Assembly (NCBI GenBank): GCA_041571575.1
Contig: JBFFTZ010000146.1
Location: 1 to 6,886, forward strand
Source: CAKZML01 sp041571575
GTDB taxonomy: Bacteria > Pseudomonadota > Gammaproteobacteria > Steroidobacterales > BM003
Length of the DNA: 6,886 bases
Reading direction: 5' to 3'
A program made the translations under genes and the position numbers. The notes under the pieces are model-generated. The model worked only from the letters and a program-made list of their open reading frames with translations. It searched no databases and was not told the origin of the DNA. This document shows positions 1 to 5,219 of this stretch, in pieces (position 1 is the first letter of the stretch; each line of letters starts with the position of its first letter).

Positions 1-513
1 CATGAATACGTGTTGCGCAACTGGCGACTGGTCAAGGTGGCCACCACCAAGGCACAACGCAAGCTGTTCTTTAACCTGCGCAAGGCAAAGAAGAACCTGA
101 GTTGGCTCAACCAGGAAGAGACCGAGGCAGTTGCCCGGGACCTGGGTGTATCCGCCACCGAAGTTACCGAGATGGAAAAACGCATGTCCGCCCGGGACAT
201 GGTGTTCGACGCCCCCTCGGATAGCGATGATGAGCGCGGTGGTTACGGCGCTTCCAACTTCCTGCCGGCGGCAGACTCCGACCCGGCGGAAATCGTCGAG
301 GCCTATGACTGGGAGCAGAACACCCAGCGCCGCCTGATGAACGGAATCAAGACCCTGGATGAACGCAGCCAGGACATCATTCGGCGCAGATGGATAGCCG
401 AGAGCAAGGAAACCCTGCAGGACCTGGCCACTGAATACGGTGTGTCAGCCGAGCGCATTCGGCAGATTGAGAACAATGCGATCAAGAAACTCAGGCTGCA
501 AATCACTACCTGA
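1..513 (+). CDS. rpoH: RNA polymerase heat-shock sigma factor RpoH (sigma-32), 3' part only
   Basis: The reading frame is open from base 1 (first codons read HEYVLRNW) to the TGA at 511-513, giving 170 residues, about the last 60% of a sigma-32 of roughly 285 residues. The RpoH box, QRKLFFNLR at partial residues 19-27, separates RpoH from other sigma-70 factors; it is implicated in core polymerase binding. The DERSQDIIRRRW segment and the GVSAERIRQIENNAIKKLR helix-turn-helix are region 4, which reads the -35 element of heat-shock promoters. Between them lies an acidic variable linker (SDSDDERGG). By family knowledge RpoH directs transcription of chaperone and protease genes after heat or misfolding stress. 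In gammaproteobacteria it usually follows ftsYEX, which would lie left of the window. Translational thermosensor elements, if present, would also lie outside. The start is missing only because the window cuts it. Confidence 0.97.
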   Translation, partial: HEYVLRNWRLVKVATTKAQRKLFFNLRKAKKNLSWLNQEETEAVARDLGVSATEVTEMEKRMSARDMVFDAPSDSDDERGGYGASNFLPAADSDPAEIVEAYDWEQNTQRRLMNGIKTLDERSQDIIRRRWIAESKETLQDLATEYGVSAERIRQIENNAIKKLRLQITT

Positions 514-533
514 GCTTGATAGATACCCGATAC

Positions 534-563
534 AAAAATCCCGGCTTTCGCCGGGATTTTTTT
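534..563. terminator. Rho-independent terminator shared by rpoH and the convergent lipoprotein gene
   Basis: A perfect stem with six GC-rich pairs (540-545 with 550-555) around a 4-base TTTC loop continues into T539-A556 and five A-T pairs. This leaves an A-run on the left and seven T on the right (557-563). The plus strand gives the classic hairpin plus T-tract 20 bases after the rpoH stop. The minus strand gives hairpin plus five T 26 bases after the lipoprotein stop at 589, so it should work in both directions. Confidence 0.93.
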
Positions 564-588
564 GCTTGCTGCACATGAGCCGAAGCGC

Positions 589-1263
589 TTACTGGGTCAC
601 TGGCACCAGGGTCAGCTCAACCCGGCGATTAAGCGCCCGACCTTCAGGCGTACCGTTATCGGCCACCGGGCGGGCTTCACCCATGCCCACAGGCATCACC
701 CGCATTTCCAGTACACCCCGGTTCACCAGGTAGCCAGCCACCGTGCCCGCACGTCGTTCCGACAAGGCCTGGTTGTATTCCTCGCTGCCCTGGGAATCGG
801 TATGTCCGGCCACTTCGATCACGGTCTTGTCATACTCCTTGAGCACCAGGGCCACCGAGTCCAACACCCCAAAGAACCCGGGGTTGAGATCAGAACTGTC
901 GCTGGCAAAAGTCACATTACCCGGCATATTCAGAGTGATGTGGTCGCCATCACGGCTTACGCTGACACCGGTACCTTCCAACTGCTTGCGTAGGACCATT
1001 TCCTGCTTGTCCATGTAGGCGCCAACGCTGCCACCGGCAACCGCACCCACACCCGCACCGATCAGGGCGCGCTGCCGGCGCTCTACCGCGTCGTCACCAG
1101 TGGCCAGACCAATCACTGCGCCCGACACGGCGCCTATGATGGCACCCTTGGTCGCCGAGGAGGTTTGTTCCTCTCGGGTATAGGGATCCAGCGTGGTGCA
1201 GGCGGACAACAAAACAGCCGCAGCCAAAAGGGACACAGCAGTTCTATTTGTAAGTTTGTTCAT
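589..1263 (-). CDS. OmpA-family outer-membrane lipoprotein with glycine-zipper region (YiaD-like)
   Basis: This is a 224-residue lipoprotein. Residues 1-22 form a lipoprotein signal with a basic start (MNKLTNR), a hydrophobic core and lipobox LLSA-C22. The residue after Cys22 is Thr, not Asp, so Lol sorting to the outer membrane is expected. Residues about 36-82 hold two glycine-zipper stretches (G40/G44/G48/G52 and G69/G73/G77/G81). Residues about 112-224 are an OmpA C-terminal domain: the EVAGHTDSQG motif, Asp156 and Arg171 spaced as in peptidoglycan-binding OmpA proteins, and the closing NRRVELTL. The likely role is linking outer membrane to peptidoglycan. The start at 1263 is preferred over an ATG 42 bases upstream because GGAG lies 6 bases before it and the signal peptide then begins correctly. 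It lies 72 bases downstream of another OmpA-like gene on the same strand, possibly co-transcribed. The overall architecture resembles E. coli YiaD; orthology is not shown. Confidence 0.92.
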   Translation of the reverse strand: MNKLTNRTAVSLLAAAVLLSACTTLDPYTREEQTSSATKGAIIGAVSGAVIGLATGDDAVERRQRALIGAGVGAVAGGSVGAYMDKQEMVLRKQLEGTGVSVSRDGDHITLNMPGNVTFASDSSDLNPGFFGVLDSVALVLKEYDKTVIEVAGHTDSQGSEEYNQALSERRAGTVAGYLVNRGVLEMRVMPVGMGEARPVADNGTPEGRALNRRVELTLVPVTQ

Positions 1264-1269
1264 TATCAT

Positions 1270-1273
1270 CTCC
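1270..1273 (-). promoter_or_regulatory. Ribosome binding site deciding the start of the glycine-zipper lipoprotein
   Basis: On the minus strand GGAG sits 6 bases before the ATG at 1263-1261. An in-frame ATG two codons earlier (1269-1267) directly abuts this GGAG, and the more distant ATG at 1305 would put 14 extra residues before the signal peptide. The site therefore supports the 1263 start. Confidence 0.7.
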
Positions 1274-1286
1274 ATTGATTGTCCAT

Positions 1287-1310
1287 ACCGGTTAACCTCT
1301 TGCAACCGGT
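1287..1310. repeat. Inverted repeat between the two lipoprotein genes
   Basis: ACCGGTT (1287-1293) and AACCGGT (1304-1310) are perfect 7-base inverted arms around a 10-base loop, 24 bases upstream of the second lipoprotein start and 26 bases downstream of the first one's stop. No T-tract follows on the minus strand, so it does not look like a terminator. It could be an operator or an mRNA stem between two cistrons; nothing here decides which. Confidence 0.45.
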
Positions 1311-1335
1311 TTCGCGGCCCCGATGGGCCTGTTTA

Positions 1336-2028
1336 CTAGTAACTGCCTTCGCCCCGCAAAACTGTTTCCGCGGCCAGCAACGGCACTATCCGAATTTCCA
1401 CACGACGGTTCTTCCGTCTGCCCTCATCGCTGGCGTTATCTGCCAACGGCTGGGTATCTGAACGCCCCTCCACTACCATCCTCGCCGGATCCACTCCCTG
1501 GGCCTGGAGCACATCCGCCACTGACCGGGCCCGTTGCCCGGAAAGTCGCTGGTTGATGGCGGCACTGCCGGTACTGTCCGTGTGACCGCTTATCTCCAAC
1601 AAGCTCAGGGAGTAACTGGCCAATACCCGTGCTCCCGTCTCCAGGTGCAAGGCTGAATCAGCCGAAAGCTCGGCGCGACCTACTTCGAAGGCCAGCTCCG
1701 AAGACAGGCGCAGCAAGACCATTCCCTCATCCTCTTGTACGTCCGCCGTATCGCCCACTGCGGCCTTGAGTTCCCTTGCGATGGCAGACATATACAGCGC
1801 CGCATTCGCCTGGGCAACCGGAACCTGTCCGGCCGCCAACAATTGCTCCTGTCGCCCACGCAATGCCTCAGTCTGGTAGGTCACCCTGACGGTCCGGGGT
1901 GCCTCCGGCTCCAGCTCTGCCGGCCCACTTGCGCACGCCGAAAGCAATCCTAGACCCACTAACATGAACCCGGCCTTAACAGTGGGCCAGCCCCGGTTGC
2001 ATTGCTCCGGCCGCCCGCGTAGCGTCAT
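1336..2028 (-). CDS. OmpA-family lipoprotein with helical N-terminal region
   Basis: From ATG 2028 this is 230 residues. An 18-residue n-region with four basic residues precedes a hydrophobic core and lipobox LLSA-C32 followed by Ala, fitting an outer-membrane lipoprotein. Residues about 50-92 are rich in Ala, Gln, Glu and Leu and look helical, resembling the DUF4398-type region found before OmpA domains; this is inferred only by appearance. Residues about 103-216 are the OmpA C-terminal domain: LAFEVGRAELS, EISGHTDSTG, Asp151 and Arg166 (the peptidoglycan-binding pair), NRRVEIRI. The frame is open 33 codons further upstream, but that would overlap the divergent gene at 2056 and bury the signal peptide, so ATG 2028 is chosen. 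The only purine-rich match, GGGAG, is just one base from this ATG, so the start is somewhat uncertain. It is the first gene of a likely two-gene unit with the lipoprotein at 589-1263. Confidence 0.88.
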   Translation of the reverse strand: MTLRGRPEQCNRGWPTVKAGFMLVGLGLLSACASGPAELEPEAPRTVRVTYQTEALRGRQEQLLAAGQVPVAQANAALYMSAIARELKAAVGDTADVQEDEGMVLLRLSSELAFEVGRAELSADSALHLETGARVLASYSLSLLEISGHTDSTGSAAINQRLSGQRARSVADVLQAQGVDPARMVVEGRSDTQPLADNASDEGRRKNRRVEIRIVPLLAAETVLRGEGSY

Positions 2029-2055
2029 TCTCCCACGGACAGGAGATACAGCGCC
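2029..2055. promoter_or_regulatory. 27-bp divergent start region with ribosome sites for both strands
   Basis: This is all the DNA between the two divergent ATG codons. On the plus strand AGGAGA (2041-2046) lies 9 bases before ATG 2056, a good ribosome binding site. On the minus strand GGGAG (2034-2030) lies one base before ATG 2028, closer than normal. There is no room for two promoters, so each gene's promoter must lie inside the other's coding sequence, unless the leaders are absent. Confidence 0.6.
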
Positions 2056-2523
2056 ATGCGCACCGCCGACCAGTGGTTCAATGTCTATACAGCAACTCAT
2101 GAGCATCCAGTTAACAGGCTGATTCATCGGTACTGCGCCCCATTGGCCGCGGTCAGCATCATAGGTTTGCTGTGGTCGATACCGATTCCCGAGGCATTCG
2201 CACGCATATCCCCCGCCTTAAACTGGGGGTCGGCATTCGTTATGGCTGCCATTGTCTACTATTTCATCATCTCGATCACACTGGGCTTTGGCATGATCCT
2301 CGTGATGCTGGGCCTGATGCTTGCAATTCACTGGCTGGACAATCAATGGCTCCCCCTGTGGGCAGCCAGCCTTGGACTGCTACTGACATGCCTGCTGGCG
2401 ATGCTCGGTGGCCACGCGCTGGAAGGCCAAAAAGCCCGCATGGTAGATGACCTGCAACTGGTCATGTTCGCCCCGATCTTCTTGCTGGCAGGGCTTTACC
2501 GGCGACTCGGTATTTCATACTGA
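2056..2523 (+). CDS. Mpo1-like (DUF962/YGL010w family) integral membrane protein
   Basis: This 155-residue protein opens with a short soluble segment, MRTADQWFNVYTATHEHPVN, then four hydrophobic segments at about 30-45, 60-92, 99-118 and 134-148. Family signatures visible are H15-x4-N20-x3-H24 with Pro29 at the N terminus, and GGH120ALEG near the C terminus. In the family these conserved His residues are thought to bind iron. Yeast Mpo1 is an Fe(II)-dependent dioxygenase that shortens 2-hydroxy fatty acids in the endoplasmic reticulum; the substrate of bacterial members is not established, so oxidation of a hydroxy or other fatty acid at the inner membrane is inference. The start is well supported by AGGAGA 9 bases upstream and by typical family N-terminal spacing. 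It is divergent from the lipoprotein pair and lies 81 bases before gcdH on the same strand. Confidence 0.85.
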   Translation: MRTADQWFNVYTATHEHPVNRLIHRYCAPLAAVSIIGLLWSIPIPEAFARISPALNWGSAFVMAAIVYYFIISITLGFGMILVMLGLMLAIHWLDNQWLPLWAASLGLLLTCLLAMLGGHALEGQKARMVDDLQLVMFAPIFLLAGLYRRLGISY

Positions 2524-2592
2524 TCAGACCCTCCCGGCGCTGATTTAGCCGCCTGATTGAGTTATCATTCCGCGCACTTATTAACCTGATCC

Positions 2593-2597
2593 AGGAG
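2593..2597 (+). promoter_or_regulatory. Ribosome binding site of gcdH
   Basis: AGGAG lies 7 bases before ATG 2605. It selects this ATG over the in-frame Met10 (ATG at 2632), which has no comparable site. Confidence 0.75.
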
Positions 2598-2604
2598 TGC
2601 CGAC

Positions 2605-3777
2605 ATGGCTCCCTCAAGCACAATTAATCCCATGGACTTTTTCAACATCCGCTCCGAGCTGAGTGAAGAAGAACAGATGGTCCAGGACACCGTAGCGCGC
2701 ATGGTGGACGAAAAAGTCCTGCCGGTAATTCGCGAGTGCTTCGAGGAACATCGTTTTCCTGCCGAACTGGTAAAAGAACTGGCTGACCTGGGGCTGCTGG
2801 GCAGCTCTATTGAAGGTTATGACTGCGCCGGCCTGAATGGTGTGTCATACGGCCTTATCTGCCAGGAACTGGAACGTGGTGACAGCGGCCTGCGCTCGTT
2901 TGTCTCCGTGCAGTCCAGCCTGTGCATGTATCCCATTTACACCTTCGGCTCAGAAGAGCAGAAGCAGCGCTGGTTGCCCCCGATGGCCCGTGGTGAGGCC
3001 ATTGGCTGCTTCGGCCTGACCGAACCCCACGGCGGCTCTGACCCGTCGAACATGAAGACCCATGCGAAACGCGATGGAGACGACTGGGTCATCAACGGCG
3101 CCAAAATGTGGATTACCAACGCCTCGGTCGCTGACATCGCGGTGGTCTGGGCCCAGACCGACGAAGGCATTCGTGGCTTCCTGGTCGAAAAGGGAACTCC
3201 CGGGTACGAGGCGCCTGAAATCAAGCGCAAGTTCTCGCTCCGGGCCTCGGTGACCTCCAGCCAGTTCTTCGATAACGTGCGTGTCCCCAGTGAAAACATG
3301 CTGCCCGGCGTGGTTGGCCTGAAGGGCCCCTTGAGCTGCCTCACCCAGGCCCGTTACGGCATTGCCTGGGGTGCTATCGGCGCAGCACAGGCCTGCCTGG
3401 ACGAAGTACTCAAGTACACCCAGGACCGCATCCTGTTTGGCCGCCCGCTGAACCAGACCCAGACCATCCAGATTCGCATGGCCGAAATGGCCCGGAAAAT
3501 CACCCTTGCCCAGATGATGGCCCTGCGCCTGGGTCGCATGAAAGATGACGGAACCCTGCAGCCCTCCCACGTTTCCATGGCCAAGTGGAACAACGTGCGC
3601 ATGGCCCTGGACATCGCCCGCGACGCCCGCGACATCCTGGGTGGAGCTGGAATCAGCGCCGAGTACTGCCCGATTCGCCACGCCCTGAACCTGGAAAGTG
3701 TGATCACCTACGAAGGCACCGAGTCGGTTCACCAGTTAGTGATCGGCAAGGAACTGACGGGTCACAACGCATTCTGA
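2605..3777 (+). CDS. gcdH: Glutaryl-CoA dehydrogenase
   Basis: This 390-residue FAD enzyme of the acyl-CoA dehydrogenase superfamily converts glutaryl-CoA to crotonyl-CoA plus CO2 in lysine, tryptophan and glutarate breakdown and passes electrons to electron-transfer flavoprotein in the cytosol. It resembles the GCDH branch closely: ERGDSGLRSFVSVQSSL at 90-106 with the substrate-carboxylate Arg97-Ser98 pair, CFGLTEPHGGSDP at 135-147 for flavin and substrate contact, WITN, KFSLRAS, ARYGIAWG, ARDILGGAGIS, and YEGTE at 369-373 with the catalytic-base Glu370. Helical N-domain, beta middle domain and helical C-domain all seem intact, and length is normal. The start has a good AGGAG. In pseudomonads gcdH is often paired with a CoA-transferase gene (gcdG) and a LysR regulator; neither is next to it here. 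A DinF-type transporter follows after 31 bases and may be co-transcribed. Confidence 0.96.
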   Translation: MAPSSTINPMDFFNIRSELSEEEQMVQDTVARMVDEKVLPVIRECFEEHRFPAELVKELADLGLLGSSIEGYDCAGLNGVSYGLICQELERGDSGLRSFVSVQSSLCMYPIYTFGSEEQKQRWLPPMARGEAIGCFGLTEPHGGSDPSNMKTHAKRDGDDWVINGAKMWITNASVADIAVVWAQTDEGIRGFLVEKGTPGYEAPEIKRKFSLRASVTSSQFFDNVRVPSENMLPGVVGLKGPLSCLTQARYGIAWGAIGAAQACLDEVLKYTQDRILFGRPLNQTQTIQIRMAEMARKITLAQMMALRLGRMKDDGTLQPSHVSMAKWNNVRMALDIARDARDILGGAGISAEYCPIRHALNLESVITYEGTESVHQLVIGKELTGHNAF

Positions 3778-3790
3778 TAAGCGGCCGACT

Positions 3791-3808
3791 GTCCGGCTCG
3801 ACCCGGAC
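3791..3808 (+). repeat. Small hairpin abutting the dinF GTG start
   Basis: GTCCGG (3791-3796) and CCGGAC (3803-3808) pair perfectly around a 6-base loop, and the stem ends directly before the GTG at 3809. It occupies the place where a ribosome binding site should be; the only purine stretch, GGA (3805-3807), is within the stem. There is no T-tract, so it is not an intrinsic terminator for gcdH. Confidence 0.45.
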
Positions 3809-5134
3809 GTGAACCCTTACTCCCACAGACAAGTGGCGCGGATTGCCGCGCCACTTATTATCAGCAATGCCACGGTGCCACTACTGGGCACTGTGGACAC
3901 TGCGGTCATGGGCCATCTGGACGCACCCGACTACCTGGCTGCGGTGGCCGTGGGCTCCACGCTGTTCGCCATTCTTTACCTGGGCTTCAATTTCCTGCGC
4001 ATGGGCACCACCGGGTTGGCCGCCCAGGCCTTTGGTCGCGCCCAGAACACCGAGTTAAGAACCGTACTTGCCCAGGCACTGCTCAGCGCCCTGGTTCTTG
4101 GCGCTGCGCTCATTCTGCTCCAGGGCTTGCTGGGGTCCGCAGGCCTGGCGCTGATCGGGGCCGAGGGTTTCGTGGAGAAACTTGCCCGGACTTATTTCGA
4201 CATACGCATCTGGAGCGCGCCCGCCACTCTGTGCAACTTCGTCCTGCTGGGGTGGTTCATCGGCATGCAGAACGGGCGTGCGCCGCTGATTCTGCTGGTG
4301 GTCACAACCGGCGTGAATATCCTGCTGGACCTGGTGTTTGTGCTGGGCATGGGCATGGAAACCGACGGGGTGGCGCTGGCCTCTGCGCTGGCCGAATACA
4401 TCGGACTGATGTGCGGACTCGCCCTGCTTCGACCTATCCTGCGCGACAACCCAGGATCGTGGCAGCTCGAACAGATACTCAATCTCGGGCGCTTCAGGAA
4501 ACTGCTGTCGGTAAACACCAATTTATTGATCAGGACCATGTCCCTGCTGTTCACCTTTTTCTTTATCACCGCCCAGGGCATGCGCATGGGCCCGGCGATC
4601 CTGGCCGCCAACGCGGTGCTGCTGAATTTCCAACACATCACTGCCTATCTGCTGGACGGCCTGGCCAACGCGGCTGAGGCGCTGGTAGGCAGAGCCGTGG
4701 GGGAGGGCAGTGAACGCGGCCTGGACCAGGCTGTGCGCGTCTCCCTGCAGTGGTCGCTGGCAGTTGCCCTGTTCTTCAGCGCGGCTTACCTGTTGGCAGG
4801 TGATGCGCTAATCAGGCTGCTGACAGGTCTGCCGGAGATACGCCTGGTGGCGGGCGAATACCTGCCATGGATGATCTTGTCTCCGCTGATCTCTGTGTGG
4901 AGCTTCTTGTTTGACGGCGTCTACGTTGGCGCAACACGGGCCAGGGAAATGCGTAACACCATGCTGGTCTCAACCTTCCTGGTGTTCTTACCCGCCTGGT
5001 ATTTCACCCAGGGCCTGCACAATCACGGACTGTGGCTGGCCTTTACCCTGTTCATGGCCGCCAGGGGTTTAACCATGGGCTGGATGTATCAACGCATGCG
5101 CTCAAATGGCGAATTGCTGAACAGCAACGGCTAG
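3809..5134 (+). CDS. dinF: MATE-family efflux transporter, DinF type
   Basis: This 441-residue protein has about twelve hydrophobic segments in two homologous halves, the normal size for multidrug and toxic compound extrusion (MATE) transporters. The N-terminal stretch reads NATVPLLGTVDTAVMGHLDAP (residues 20-40), with Asp30 in the first membrane helix where DinF-branch proteins couple cation movement. NFLRMGTTGLAAQAFG (61-76) and the late GATRAREMRN (374-383) are also characteristic of E. coli DinF. Expected function is export of toxic organic compounds across the inner membrane using a proton or sodium gradient; the substrate cannot be read from sequence. The GTG start matches typical DinF N termini, but no convincing ribosome binding site precedes it. 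It follows gcdH by 31 bases, so translation may be coupled or aided by readthrough. In E. coli dinF follows lexA; here it does not, and I found no LexA box nearby. Confidence 0.9.
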   Translation: MNPYSHRQVARIAAPLIISNATVPLLGTVDTAVMGHLDAPDYLAAVAVGSTLFAILYLGFNFLRMGTTGLAAQAFGRAQNTELRTVLAQALLSALVLGAALILLQGLLGSAGLALIGAEGFVEKLARTYFDIRIWSAPATLCNFVLLGWFIGMQNGRAPLILLVVTTGVNILLDLVFVLGMGMETDGVALASALAEYIGLMCGLALLRPILRDNPGSWQLEQILNLGRFRKLLSVNTNLLIRTMSLLFTFFFITAQGMRMGPAILAANAVLLNFQHITAYLLDGLANAAEALVGRAVGEGSERGLDQAVRVSLQWSLAVALFFSAAYLLAGDALIRLLTGLPEIRLVAGEYLPWMILSPLISVWSFLFDGVYVGATRAREMRNTMLVSTFLVFLPAWYFTQGLHNHGLWLAFTLFMAARGLTMGWMYQRMRSNGELLNSNG

Positions 5135-5170
5135 GCCCGTCCCAGCTTCCGGGCCAGGCTTTTGTTGGAC

Positions 5171-5210
5171 AAAAAAAACCGGGCGGACCTTTCGATCCGC
5201 CCGGCTTTCA
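5171..5210. terminator. Hairpin terminator between dinF and the cytochrome gene
   Basis: A perfect 9-bp stem, CCGGGCGGA (5179-5187) with TCCGCCCGG (5196-5204), closes an 8-base loop. On the minus strand it is followed by eight T (5178-5171), a strong intrinsic terminator 15 bases after the cytochrome stop. On the plus strand the trailing sequence is CTTTCA, so termination of dinF from this side should be weaker. Confidence 0.9.
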
Positions 5211-5219
5211 ATCCCTTTC

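Noticed and set aside
562..993. 143-codon plus-strand open frame overlapping the glycine-zipper lipoprotein
   Set aside because: It is antisense to a convincing OmpA-domain gene and begins inside the terminator T-tract.
2029..2127. Upstream extension of the second OmpA-like lipoprotein to an ATG at 2127
   Set aside because: It would overlap the well-supported Mpo1-like start and place 33 residues before the lipoprotein signal.
2536..2553. Weak hairpin after the Mpo1-like gene as a terminator
   Set aside because: Six pairs with a bulge and no following T-run; not enough to call termination between this gene and gcdH.
2557..2584. Sigma-70-like promoter before gcdH (TTGAGT, 16-base spacer, TATTAA)
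   Set aside because: The match is moderate and the implied transcript start would fall right at the ribosome binding site, leaving almost no leader.
2950..3732. Long 260-codon open frame on the minus strand inside gcdH
   Set aside because: It lies opposite a clearly functional GcdH in a GC-rich gene; its composition (many Gly, His, Ala, no recognisable domain) is typical of an antisense shadow frame.
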